NCBI RefSeq assembly: GCF_018491765.1 | Contig: NZ_JABWCU010000018.1 | Coordinates: forward strand, 62,001 to 126,000 | Length of the DNA: 64,000 nt | Source of the DNA: Novosphingobium profundi | GTDB lineage: Bacteria; Pseudomonadota; Alphaproteobacteria; Sphingomonadales; Sphingomonadaceae | Direction: 5' to 3' | Shown here: positions 36,382-44,754 of the stretch, piece by piece | How positions within the stretch are numbered: position 1 is the first letter of the stretch | How the letters are laid out: each line of letters starts with the position of its first letter | Position numbers and translations under genes: made by a program | The notes under the pieces: generated by a model | Database searches by the model: none | Seen by the model: only the letters and a program-made list of their open reading frames with translations | Told to the model about the DNA's origin: nothing

Positions 36382-36434
36382 GGTCGGGGGCAGAAGAGCC
36401 TCTATTCGCCGGCGGGGGAGTGGCCGCCAGGCGC
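36382..36434 (+). repeat. Near-repeat copy 2 (first copy at 16190)
   Basis: This copy shares GGTCGGGGGCAGAAG and a GGGGGAGTGGC-to-CAGGCGC end with 16190-16243, in the same orientation. It lies between the IS3 relic and the metal-regulated promoter. Confidence 0.55.
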
Positions 36435-36481
36435 CCATTCCGGCCGTTTAGGTCGGAGACTGTCGATGCTGAAAGCGGCTC

Positions 36482-36512
36482 TTGACCCTGTAGTTACTAC
36501 AGGCCTTATGGA
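36482..36512 (+). promoter_or_regulatory. MerR-type promoter of the metal TonB receptor
   Basis: TTGACC (36482-36487) and TATGGA (36507-36512) are separated by 19 bases instead of 17, and the inverted repeat CCTGTAG-TTA-CTACAGG occupies 36487-36503. This is the classic geometry of MerR-family promoters, in which the regulator twists the DNA to align the two boxes. The same element is found at 39175-39205. It sets the transcript start near 36519. Confidence 0.85.
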
Positions 36513-36531
36513 GCTTCCGTGCCCGGCGACT

Positions 36532-38526
36532 ATGTCAGGCGGAAACGGGGGCGAAGTGATTTCGATATTTTGTGGCGGTACGGTGTACGCTGGAAGCAGC
36601 GTGCTGATAATCGCGACCATGATGGCTGGCCCAGCTTATGCTCAGGCCGAGGCTGATCATGCCGAGGAGGCCGAAACCGAGATCGTCGTCCAGGCGACGC
36701 GCACCGGACGTCGGGTTCAGGACGAACCGATCCGCGTCGATGTCATCAATCGCGAGGAGATTGAAGAAAAGCTCCTCATGCGTCCTGGCAACATCGCCAT
36801 GCTTGTCAGCGAAACGCCGGGTGTCCGGGTTCAAACCACATCGCCCGCTCTGGGCGCAGCAAACGTCCGTATCCAGGGCCTCAAAGGCCGCTACACGCAG
36901 ATCCTAGCTGACGGATTGCCGCTCTACGGCGGGCAGACGCCCTCCATCGGTTTGCTGCAAATCCCGCCAACCGACCTTGGCCAAGTGGAGATCATCAAGG
37001 GCGCGGCTTCGGCGCTCTATGGCCCCTCGGCGCTCGGCGGTGTCATCAATCTGGTCTCGCGGCGACCGAAGAGCGAACCGCAAGGCGAACTCCTGTTCAA
37101 TGCCACCAGTCGCAACGGGCAGGATGTGACGGGGTATGTCGCCGCGCCGCTGAGCAGCCTGTTCAGCGCTTCGCTCACGGCCGGCTACGACCGGCAAAGC
37201 CGTCAGGACCTGAACGATGATGGCTGGGCAGACATGCCCGGCTACGAACGCTTCACAGTCCGGCCCCGGCTGTTTGTCGATGCTGCCGATGGCACCAAGG
37301 CCTTACTCACCTTCGGCGCGATGGCCGAGCAACGCGACGGTGGGACGATGCCAGGGGCGAATGCGCCGGACGGATCGCCGTTCGCGCAGACGCTGCGCAG
37401 CCGGCGCTACGATCTGGGCCTTACGGCCGAAACTCCGCTGGAAGGCATCGGCACGTTGCATCTGCGCGCCTCGGGCGTCACCCAGTCGCATCGCCATGTC
37501 TTCGGCGACACGGTTGAGAATGACCGCCACCGCACGGCATTTGCCGAGGCTTCGCTCGGCGGCAAGGAAAGCGCGACAACATGGCTGGCAGGCGCTGCGA
37601 TCCAGTTGGACGACTATCGGTCCAAAGCCTATTCCGCCTTCGATTACGGTTACGCCGTGCCCGCGTTTTTCGTGCAGGGCGAGCAGGAACTGGCCGACAG
37701 GCTGACGCTGGCGGGAAGCCTGCGCTGGGACGCCCATAGCGACTATGGATCGCATGTCAGCCCGCGTCTTTCCGCGCTCTATCGGCCCGGTCCCTGGACG
37801 ATTCGTGCGTCGCTGGGGCGCGGCTTCTACGCGCCAACACCGTTTGTCGAGGAGACAGAGTCCAACGGCCTCGCGCGACTCGTGCCTTACGGAAAGCTCA
37901 AAGCGGAGATCGCAGACAGCGGGTCGATCGACTTTGGCTACGCCAGCGGGCCGTTCGAGGCGAACCTCAGCCTGTTCGCTTCCAACATCGACCATGCCCA
38001 GCAGTTGCAGATGGTGGACGCGGATCATGTCACGCTGATCAATGCTGATGGCGTAACGCGGACGCGCGGCGCCGAAGTGCTGCTGCGCTATCGCTGGCAG
38101 GCTCTTTCTCTGACCGGCAGCTACGTCCATGTCGCCGCGAGTGAACCCGACCCCGATGGCTCCGGTCGGCGGATCGTACCGCTGACGCCCAAAGACAGCG
38201 CGGGCCTTGTCGGCATGTGGGAGAAGGAAGGGCGCGGCCGCTTCGGGATCGAGGCATACTATACCGGACGACAGTCGCTGGACGACAATCCCTATCGGAC
38301 GCGCAGCAAGCCTTATGTCCAGCTCGGCGCGATGGGCGAAGTGATACTGGGCAAGGTCAGCCTGTTCCTCAATGCCGAGAACCTGCTCGATGTGCGGCAG
38401 ACGAAATATGACCCGCTGCTCCTGCCGCGTCGGGCACCGACGGGTGCATGGACGGTCGATGCATGGGCGCCGACAGATGGGTTCGTCCTTAACGGAGGGG
38501 TGCGGATTCGCTTCGGCGGCGAATAG
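36532..38526 (+). CDS. TonB-dependent receptor of a metal-responsive module
   Basis: A receptor of about 664 residues. The plug reads EIVVQATRTGRRVQDEPIRV and GQVEIIKGAASALYGPSALG; the barrel ends GFVLNGGVRIRFGGE. The exported leader ends GPAYAQ. The start must lie after the MerR-type promoter, so the in-frame ATG at 36466 and 36508 are excluded; 36532 is the first ATG left but lacks a good ribosome binding site, and a later GTG (36556) is possible. Sharing its promoter type with the cation transporter suggests a metal or metal-chelate ligand. The last 38 bases overlap the convergent transporter gene. Confidence 0.82.
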   Translation: MSGGNGGEVISIFCGGTVYAGSSVLIIATMMAGPAYAQAEADHAEEAETEIVVQATRTGRRVQDEPIRVDVINREEIEEKLLMRPGNIAMLVSETPGVRVQTTSPALGAANVRIQGLKGRYTQILADGLPLYGGQTPSIGLLQIPPTDLGQVEIIKGAASALYGPSALGGVINLVSRRPKSEPQGELLFNATSRNGQDVTGYVAAPLSSLFSASLTAGYDRQSRQDLNDDGWADMPGYERFTVRPRLFVDAADGTKALLTFGAMAEQRDGGTMPGANAPDGSPFAQTLRSRRYDLGLTAETPLEGIGTLHLRASGVTQSHRHVFGDTVENDRHRTAFAEASLGGKESATTWLAGAAIQLDDYRSKAYSAFDYGYAVPAFFVQGEQELADRLTLAGSLRWDAHSDYGSHVSPRLSALYRPGPWTIRASLGRGFYAPTPFVEETESNGLARLVPYGKLKAEIADSGSIDFGYASGPFEANLSLFASNIDHAQQLQMVDADHVTLINADGVTRTRGAEVLLRYRWQALSLTGSYVHVAASEPDPDGSGRRIVPLTPKDSAGLVGMWEKEGRGRFGIEAYYTGRQSLDDNPYRTRSKPYVQLGAMGEVILGKVSLFLNAENLLDVRQTKYDPLLLPRRAPTGAWTVDAWAPTDGFVLNGGVRIRFGGE

Positions 38527-39145
38527 GTCCGCTACTCAGTTCACGGCGCGCCTGGCGCATGATCTGCCATCCGCCGGATAGTGCGAGCGCAGCCATGATT
38601 GCTGCGACTACGATGTCCGGCCAACCCGTGCCGGTGCCGAACACGCCCAGCGCTGCGGCGACCACGGCGATATTGCCGATCGCATCGTTGCGCGAGCAGA
38701 TCCAGACCGAGCGTCGGTTGGCGTCACCCTCGCGGTGGCGCCACAGCATCGCGGCGCAGGCAAGGTTGGCGACAAGCGCGATCACGCCCACGAAACCCAT
38801 GGTCTCTGCGGCAGGCACAGTTCCCTGCGCCGCCATCCAGATGGTGTTGCCCAGGACCCACAGTCCGAACAGTAGGATCGAGACGCCCTTGGCCATAGCC
38901 GCCCGTGCTCTCCACGCCAGAGCCATGCCCGCGACGCCGAGGCCTATCGCGTAGTTGGCCGCATCGCCCAGGAAGTCGAGTGCATCGGCCTTGAGCGATG
39001 CAGACCCGGCAGTGACCCCGGCGACCATCTCCACGCCGAACATGGCAGCGTTGATCACCAGCGCAATCCACAACACGCGCCGCCATGCCGCGTCGTTCAG
39101 CTTTTCGATATTGTCCTGTGATCCGCCACAGCATCCGCCGGCCAT
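38489..39145 (-). CDS. Small cation (CDF-type) transporter
   Basis: A 218-residue membrane protein of the cation diffusion facilitator type with about six helices (VLWIALVINAAMFGVEMVAG opens helix 1). It lacks the long cytosolic C-terminal domain. The N terminus carries a Cys pair (GGCCGGS). Where CzcD-type proteins have HxxxD in helix 2 it has DALDFLGDAAN, and helix 5 has SRNDAIGN, so the site is Asp-rich. ATG 39145 has AGGAG 6 bases upstream; ATG 39151 is too close to it. It should expel or sequester a divalent metal under the MerR regulator. Confidence 0.8.
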   Translation of the reverse strand: MAGGCCGGSQDNIEKLNDAAWRRVLWIALVINAAMFGVEMVAGVTAGSASLKADALDFLGDAANYAIGLGVAGMALAWRARAAMAKGVSILLFGLWVLGNTIWMAAQGTVPAAETMGFVGVIALVANLACAAMLWRHREGDANRRSVWICSRNDAIGNIAVVAAALGVFGTGTGWPDIVVAAIMAALALSGGWQIMRQARRELSSGPIRRRSESAPLR

Positions 39146-39174
39146 ATGCATCTCCTGTTTCGGTGATGACAGGC

Positions 39175-39205
39175 TACATAGGGCCTGTAGCAACTACAGG
39201 GTCAA
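39175..39205 (-). promoter_or_regulatory. MerR-type promoter of the cation transporter
   Basis: Read on the minus strand: TTGACC (39205-39200), 19-base spacer, TATGTA (39180-39175), with CCTGTAG and CTACAGG arms around a 3-base centre at 39184-39200. It is nearly identical to the element at 36482-36512. The MerR gene begins only 5 bases beyond it on the other strand, so one operator can serve both directions. Confidence 0.88.
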
Positions 39206-39209
39206 GGGC

Positions 39210-39614
39210 ATGGCATTCACGATCGGCGACATGGGCAAGGCGACCGGCACCAAGATCGAGACGATCCGTTATTATGAAAAGATCGGCCTGCTGCCCAAGC
39301 CAGCGCGGACGACGAGCAATTACCGGGACTATGGGCAGGCAGAACTTGGGCGGCTGTCCTTCATCCGCCGTGCCCGCGACCTTGGGTTTTCGCTCGATCA
39401 GGTCCGGGCGTTGCTGAGCATCTCGGGCGATCGCCGTTGCGATTGCGCCGGCATCGATAAGATCGCCAAAGAGCACCTGCTGGAAGTGGATCGCAAGCTC
39501 GCGGACCTTGCGGCGCTTCGCAACGAGTTGAAGGCGGTTATCGATTCTTGCGACGGCGGCGTCGTTGCCGATTGCCGCATTATAGAGGCGCTTGGACCTG
39601 TGCCTCCAGGCTAA
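39210..39614 (+). CDS. MerR-family metal-responsive regulator
   Basis: A 134-residue MerR regulator. The winged HTH reads FTIGDMGKATGTKIETIRYY, followed by EKIGLLPKPARTTSNYRDYG and a long dimerisation helix. Four cysteines, C77, C79, C114 and C122, occupy the places used for metal by MerR/ZntR/CadR (RRCDC before the helix; SCDGGVVADC at the end). The spacing differs from the standard mercury and zinc sensors, so the metal is not assigned. ATG 39210 is adjacent to the operator, leaving almost no leader. Confidence 0.88.
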   Translation: MAFTIGDMGKATGTKIETIRYYEKIGLLPKPARTTSNYRDYGQAELGRLSFIRRARDLGFSLDQVRALLSISGDRRCDCAGIDKIAKEHLLEVDRKLADLAALRNELKAVIDSCDGGVVADCRIIEALGPVPPG

Positions 39615-39739
39615 GCCCCGTTTCGGCAATGCGCCCTTGTCGGTCGCTCAAGGGCCGATCTGGCGCGCCAGGAAGCCGTCTGTCCGGTTAGGCTTGTCGA
39701 TCCGAGCAGGCAGCAGCCGTGATGGGTGGAAAGCAGCCA

Positions 39740-40174
39740 TCAAATCTGGTGAAACGAAATCCCGACGTCCTCGCCTGCCAGCGTGAAAGCCGAGAACCGA
39801 CGTTCTGGGAAATCAAAGGCGAGTTTCGCTTGGAGCATTGCAACCATCGTCTTTGCTAATTGATCGACTTGCGTTTCCCTTAACTGGCTTTCGGTTGGAT
39901 CGTTCGGGAATATCCCTTCTAACAGGAAGGCGTTCATCGCGGTTTCGATCTGTTTGCAAGTATGGCCTTGGCTTTCCCACCCTCGCAATCGCGCTGCGTC
40001 GAGCGGTCCGCGTAGTACATAGCCTTCGAACAACACGAGTTCTGGCCAGAATAACGAGGAGAGGCCTAGAGCATGGTCGGCTCGGCCCTCGATCCATATC
40101 CAATCAGAAGGCGCGATGCCTTGCCCATTGTTCCATTCGGTGAGTTCCGGGATCAAATGTGAAAGGTTGGTCAT
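39740..40174 (-). CDS. Conserved hypothetical protein
   Basis: A 144-residue soluble, acidic and Trp-rich protein (WNNGQGIAPSDWIWIEGRADHA, LFWPELVLFEGYVLRG). I have no named family for it. It has normal codon use and no signal peptide. It stands alone on the minus strand between the MerR gene (convergent) and the small membrane gene, in a patch with lower coding density that contains repeated intergenic sequence. Confidence 0.6.
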   Translation of the reverse strand: MTNLSHLIPELTEWNNGQGIAPSDWIWIEGRADHALGLSSLFWPELVLFEGYVLRGPLDAARLRGWESQGHTCKQIETAMNAFLLEGIFPNDPTESQLRETQVDQLAKTMVAMLQAKLAFDFPERRFSAFTLAGEDVGISFHQI

Positions 40175-40367
40175 AAGGCAAGCGTAGTGGCATTATGAAT
40201 GTCCGCAAGCGGGCAGCCCGATCGCTCTGCGCGTCGTCCGCAAAGGGGCGCGTGTTGAAATTCGGCCACGCGCCCTTGTTGGTCGTTCGAGGGCTGATTG
40301 ACGCTCGAGAAACCTGCCGGTCCGGTCTCCCGCGCCGACCTGAGCGGTCGGCGATGATGATGGGTGG

Positions 40368-40610
40368 CTAGCTGTCATCCGAATCTTTGCGGCCGCTGAT
40401 GAACCGAACGCATAAGAACGTTATCGTCACAGCAATCAAGGTCGGCACCAAAAACGGCACTTGCCGCCACCACGCATCCTCCGTTCCCGGAGCCGGATCG
40501 CCAAAAATGCGCCCAAGATCGAGGAAGATGAAGGCAAATAGCCCTGCTATCGCAGCGATCAGGCATCCGTTTCGGTTGCGTGGTTCGAGACCTTTGTAGC
40601 CGTTGCCCAT
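40368..40610 (-). CDS. Small two-helix membrane protein
   Basis: An 80-residue protein with two hydrophobic segments (CLIAAIAGLFAFIFLDLG and QVPFLVPTLIAVTITFLCV) and a charged end (SGRKDSDDS). No family is recognised. ATG 40610 is preferred; the frame runs upstream only to a TTG. Such proteins are common and uncharacterised. Confidence 0.5.
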   Translation of the reverse strand: MGNGYKGLEPRNRNGCLIAAIAGLFAFIFLDLGRIFGDPAPGTEDAWWRQVPFLVPTLIAVTITFLCVRFISGRKDSDDS

Positions 40611-40799
40611 GTCAGTAGAATAGTGCCTCAAGAGACGTCTGCAATGGGCGTGTGCAACTGGTCCGGTGCGCGCCCAAGTTGGTCGCTTGTCGGCTCATTC
40701 GTATACTGACACAGGTTTGCAAGAAGGGGGAGGGCTCGAAAACCCCTCCCGCCCAATCCGCATTCAGTAGATTTTTTCCTTCGAGCCGCCGGGAGTAAA

Positions 40800-43085
40800 T
40801 CAAAAGTTGCCGGAAAAACGCAGGCCGAACGAGCGCGGCTGGACCGGGAACATGCGCGTTCCATCGACCGATGGCACGACGCCGACAATGGCCACCTCGT
40901 TGCCCAGGTTCTCCCCGTAGATGCTGGCCTCCCAACCCTCGCCGCGCAGGCCCAGGCGGGCGCCGAGCAGGGTGTAGGAGGGCAGGTAGGTGTTGTAGTC
41001 GTTCTCGTCGTTGAAGCTGGAATAGCTGCTGCCGTGGTAGCTGACATTGCCCCCTACGAAACCGGCCAGCGTTTCGCTGACGGGAAACTCGTAGTCGGCG
41101 TTGGCCGAGGCCGACCACTTGGGCGAAAGCGGAATGCGATCGCCCTTGTAGCCGATCGTACCGGCCGACAGCACGTCTGCGGGAAGGTCCTCGGCGAGCT
41201 TGGAAACCACGTAAGTGGCACTGCCGCTCAGCGTCAGGCCGCTCGTGGGCTTGAGCGTGAGATTGAGTTCGGCGCCGTCCGACGTCGTCTTGCCCGCGTT
41301 GATGGTATAGGCGAACGAACCCGCTGCGCTTGCGGAGAGCTGCTGGTCGGACCAGTCGACGTGGTACGCGGTAAGGTCGAAATAGAGCGCCTGGTCGAAC
41401 AGGTAGCCCTTTACGCCCGCTTCGTAGCTCCACAAGCTATCGGGATCGTACGTGCCCGGAAACTCGACGCCGGCAGCTTGGGCCAAGGACGTTGCCGTGT
41501 TGACGCCGCCGATGCGAAAGCCCGAGGCCGCGCGGGCATAAAGGCTGACGTCCGGGGTGGCTTCCCACAGCAGGGCGAAGTTGTAGGTGGTGTACTTGTT
41601 GGTGCCCTTGCTGTCGCCGGTGACGCTAGGCTCGGTGACGATCCCGAAGACGAAATCGGGATAGACCGTCTGCAGGTTGGTGACGACATCGTGGATGTCG
41701 GCCTGGAAGTAGCGGATGCCCGCCGTCGCGGTAAAGCCGTCGAACGGCTTGAGGTCGGCCTGGCCATAGAGCGCGTACTGGTCGATCGTGCGGTCGGTAT
41801 TGGTGCCGAATTCATAGACACTCGTGTCCGCGCGACATTCGGCGTAGCTGAAGCAGGTGGGCACGCCATCAGGCGCCTGGATCGCGTTGGTCTGGTAGAG
41901 GCTGCTGGTGTGCTCGTAGTAGGCTCCGGTCACCAGTTGCAGCGGGCCCTGGAAATCCGACAGGAAGCGGATCTCGGTGTTGAAATCCTTGAACCACACG
42001 CGCGGCACGAAACTGAGGTCGGCGCTTAGGCCATAGAGGTGGTTGGTGGGGGTGGAATCCTTGGTCGCCAGGACGTTCTGCTTGGTGTAGTTCGCGCTCG
42101 CGACGATCGCGCCGAAGCCCAGCTTGTAGTCCGCCGTCAGCGAGGCGAGCGTGTACTTGTCCTTGTAGATCTCGATCGTCGGCGAGGTGTTGAGGTAGGG
42201 GCTGTTGGTTTCCTGAAAGGCCTGCGAGCCATCGACGTCGATACGCTGGTGAGTGACCGAGGCGAGCAGCGAGAAGTCCTCGCTGAGCTGCAGCTTGGCC
42301 TGCCCGCGCACGCCGCGCACGTAACGGTCGTTGCCGTTCTTGTAGTAGTCCTGGTCATTCACCAGCTGGTCGACGAAGCCGCCGCCGGTCTCGGCCCAGC
42401 CGGTCACGCGCACGGCCAGGACGCCCGGGACGATGGGCGCGTTGACAGTGGCGTCGACTTTGCCCAGCGGGTTGCCGTCCTCGATCGTGGAGAGGTCCGC
42501 GCCGACATGGCCACCCCAGGTGTCGAGGTCGGGCTTATTGGTGATGACGCGGATCGTGCCGCTCATCGAGCTGGTCCCGAAAAGGGTGCCTTGCGGCCCC
42601 TTGAGCACTTCGACGCGCTCGATGTCGTGAAGGCGCAGGCCCGGCTTGCCATCGCCCAGGATGTTGCCGCCCTGGCCGCCCAGCACGGCCGATTCATCGA
42701 GGTAGAGCGCCGAGGTTGCCCCCACGTTCGACTGGATGCCGCGCAGGATGATCTTGTTTTGCGCCGCACCATAGCTCTGGATGTTGACCGAGGGATCGAG
42801 TGCGGCGAGGTCGCTGATGTCGGTGACGTTCAGGCGTTCGAGTTGCTCGCCCGAAAAGGCGGTTACGGCGAGAGCCGTGTCCTTGATCGTGGCGTCGCTG
42901 CGGCGCGTCGCGCTGACCACGATCGTGCCACCCGCCGAGTTGGGAGTGGCGGCGCTTTCGGCAGTATCCGTTGCCGCGTCAGCGGCGTGGGCCGGGATGC
43001 AAAGCCCGACTGCGGTCACGGAAATCGTCGCGAGCAAGGCGCGGCGAGCAGCAGCATGGGCATTCGAACGAACGGAGCGGCTCAT
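40800..43085 (-). CDS. TonB-dependent outer-membrane receptor (aromatic locus)
   Basis: A 761-residue receptor with a signal peptide ending PAHA, plug motifs TIVVSATRRSDATIKDTALA and ERVEVLKGPQGTLFGTSS, and a barrel ending FGLRFSGNF with terminal Phe. It is divergent from the MFS gene at 43346, and a GntR-type operator (43225-43235) lies in the shared gap, 140 bases upstream. It is the likely outer-membrane entry point for the substrate of the 43-64 kb catabolic region. Confidence 0.88.
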   Translation of the reverse strand: MSRSVRSNAHAAARRALLATISVTAVGLCIPAHAADAATDTAESAATPNSAGGTIVVSATRRSDATIKDTALAVTAFSGEQLERLNVTDISDLAALDPSVNIQSYGAAQNKIILRGIQSNVGATSALYLDESAVLGGQGGNILGDGKPGLRLHDIERVEVLKGPQGTLFGTSSMSGTIRVITNKPDLDTWGGHVGADLSTIEDGNPLGKVDATVNAPIVPGVLAVRVTGWAETGGGFVDQLVNDQDYYKNGNDRYVRGVRGQAKLQLSEDFSLLASVTHQRIDVDGSQAFQETNSPYLNTSPTIEIYKDKYTLASLTADYKLGFGAIVASANYTKQNVLATKDSTPTNHLYGLSADLSFVPRVWFKDFNTEIRFLSDFQGPLQLVTGAYYEHTSSLYQTNAIQAPDGVPTCFSYAECRADTSVYEFGTNTDRTIDQYALYGQADLKPFDGFTATAGIRYFQADIHDVVTNLQTVYPDFVFGIVTEPSVTGDSKGTNKYTTYNFALLWEATPDVSLYARAASGFRIGGVNTATSLAQAAGVEFPGTYDPDSLWSYEAGVKGYLFDQALYFDLTAYHVDWSDQQLSASAAGSFAYTINAGKTTSDGAELNLTLKPTSGLTLSGSATYVVSKLAEDLPADVLSAGTIGYKGDRIPLSPKWSASANADYEFPVSETLAGFVGGNVSYHGSSYSSFNDENDYNTYLPSYTLLGARLGLRGEGWEASIYGENLGNEVAIVGVVPSVDGTRMFPVQPRSFGLRFSGNF

Positions 43086-43224
43086 GTTTTTCCCCTTGAA
43101 GATCAGGATTATTTTTCTTCAATCTACCTGTGATTCTTGGGCGTCGCGTATCTGCGCGATCGCGGGTTCTTCTTGCCGGAACGTGTTCGTCACGTATCCG
43201 GCATTTGACCGTCTTACGATGTGA

Positions 43225-43235
43225 TTGTCATACAA
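43225..43235 (+). promoter_or_regulatory. GntR-type operator, site A
   Basis: TTGTCATACAA fits the FadR-type consensus TNGTNNNACNA. It lies in the gap between the divergent TonB receptor and MFS genes, on the receptor side. Confidence 0.75.
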
Positions 43236-43303
43236 AAAATTTGCCTTCGCAAGGGCAAAAATTGATCTGCCGCAATGCAAAATTTCTTGGCTTCGATCGC
43301 GAC

Positions 43304-43332
43304 TTGGGGCTTGCCAAGTGTCAAAATATAAT
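43304..43332 (+). promoter_or_regulatory. Promoter of the MFS operon
   Basis: TTGGGG (43304-43309) and a consensus TATAAT (43327-43332) are 17 bases apart. The transcript would start near 43340, only a few bases before the ATG at 43346, and on top of operator site B. Confidence 0.6.
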
Positions 43333-43341
43333 ATTGTCTGA

Positions 43342-43352
43342 TTGTATGACGC
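43342..43352 (+). promoter_or_regulatory. GntR-type operator, site B (imperfect)
   Basis: TTGTATGACGC matches the regulon motif in reverse reading except at its last bases. It covers the predicted transcript start and contains the ATG of the MFS gene. Confidence 0.55.
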
Positions 43353-44728
43353 AATTAGAGGCAGTACCGATCCCCTACGTGGCCGGGGAAAGCCGCGAGG
43401 ACGCCGGGCAATGGCCGGCGCCGCGCACTGCCAACTGGGCGCTCGGCGTGCTGTTCCTGGCCTATGTCGTAGCCTTCATCGACCGCACCATACTGGCGAT
43501 CCTGATTCGGCCCGTGACGGCGGAAATGGATCTATCCGACATGCAGTTTGCGCTTGTCGGCGGGGTCGCATTCTCCTTGTTCTATGTAACCGCGGGATTG
43601 CCGATCGGATGGCTGGTGGACCGCTATTCGCGGCGCCTGATTGTCTTTGTAGGGGTTGCGGTCTGGAGCCTTTCGACGCTCTCCACCGCACTGGCGCAAA
43701 GCTTTGGCTGGCTGTTTCTGAGCCGCGTGGGTGTGGGCATCGGCGAGGCGGCCCTGGCACCCGCGGCCTATTCGCTGATCGCGGACTATTTCCCGCCCGA
43801 TCGGCGCGGCCGGGCCGTGGCCATCTACACGCTGGGTGTCTCGATCGGGGCCTGTATCGCCTATCTTGTCGGCGGGCAGTTGATCGGGTTTGCCTCGCGC
43901 GCGGATTCGCTCCACCTTCCGCTTCTCGGGGCGCTTTCGCCCTGGCGGTTCGTCTTCGCGGTGCTGGGGATTCCGGGCCTTCTCCTGGCGCTCCTGACTT
44001 TGACCTTGCGCGAGCCTGCGCGGCGCGATGCCGCGTGCGGTCGCGCGCGTGCATCTGAGGCCGGAACCGAAAAGGCCGGCTTCGGGGCGTTCGTGGCCTT
44101 CGTGCGCCAGCACAAGGGCGTCTCGGCAACCTACATCCTGGGCTACAGCTTCATCAACCTGCCCTTTGCCGGCTTCATGCTCTGGGGCCCGGCGTTGTTC
44201 CAGCGCAGCCACGGCCTGGGTCCGGCGCAGTTGAGCTTTCCTTTGGCTCTGATCTTCCTCGTGCCGACACTGGCCGGGCAATGGCTGGGCGCGGCCTTGA
44301 CCGATCGATTGCAAGGGCAGGGGCAGCGCGATGCGCCGTTCGTGACGGGTGCGCTGGCCTCGGCGCTTCTCGTCCCCGTGGCGATTGCCATGCCGCTGGT
44401 GGGCAGCGCGACACTGGCCTTTATCCTTCTGGCCGTGCTCGTCTTTCTTGTCTGCGCATCGGTGGGCCATCACGCCGTGGTCGCCGCGAACGTCGCCCCC
44501 AACCGCCTGCGCGGTCTCTACATCGCCAGTTTCTTTTTCGTCCAGAACATCCTGGGCCAGGCGATCATCGCGCTGGTCACCGCGTTCCTGACCGACCGCG
44601 TCTTTGGCGGACCGATCTTCCTGGGGCGGTCGATGGCGATTGTCGGGGGCTGCGGCGCGGCGCTCGGCTGCGGGCTGCTGCTGCGCGGGCGCTCCATGCT
44701 GCGTCGGGTCTCGTCCGACACCTTCTGA
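43346..44728 (+). CDS. MFS transporter (spinster/ACS-like)
   Basis: A 460-residue 12-helix carrier. WALGVLFLAYVVAFIDRTIL is helix 1 with the Asp-Arg typical of these symporters, followed by GWLVDRYSRRLIVFVG and RVGVGIGEAALAPAAYSLIAD. It probably imports an aromatic acid or conjugate. The ATG at 43346 gives the normal N terminus but has no ribosome binding site and sits a few bases after the predicted transcript start, so it may be translated as a leaderless message. It heads a rightward group with the LLM oxygenase and a hydrolase. Confidence 0.8.
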   Translation: MTQLEAVPIPYVAGESREDAGQWPAPRTANWALGVLFLAYVVAFIDRTILAILIRPVTAEMDLSDMQFALVGGVAFSLFYVTAGLPIGWLVDRYSRRLIVFVGVAVWSLSTLSTALAQSFGWLFLSRVGVGIGEAALAPAAYSLIADYFPPDRRGRAVAIYTLGVSIGACIAYLVGGQLIGFASRADSLHLPLLGALSPWRFVFAVLGIPGLLLALLTLTLREPARRDAACGRARASEAGTEKAGFGAFVAFVRQHKGVSATYILGYSFINLPFAGFMLWGPALFQRSHGLGPAQLSFPLALIFLVPTLAGQWLGAALTDRLQGQGQRDAPFVTGALASALLVPVAIAMPLVGSATLAFILLAVLVFLVCASVGHHAVVAANVAPNRLRGLYIASFFFVQNILGQAIIALVTAFLTDRVFGGPIFLGRSMAIVGGCGAALGCGLLLRGRSMLRRVSSDTF

Positions 44729-44754
44729 ACTCTCTGTCCCAAGGAGCAAGATCA

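Noticed and set aside
36466..36531. Upstream ATG codons for the metal TonB receptor
   Set aside because: They lie within or before the MerR-type promoter, so they would not be on the transcript.
41034..42029. 331-codon plus-strand frame inside the TonB receptor gene
   Set aside because: It is a shadow of the receptor; the minus strand has signal peptide, plug and barrel features.
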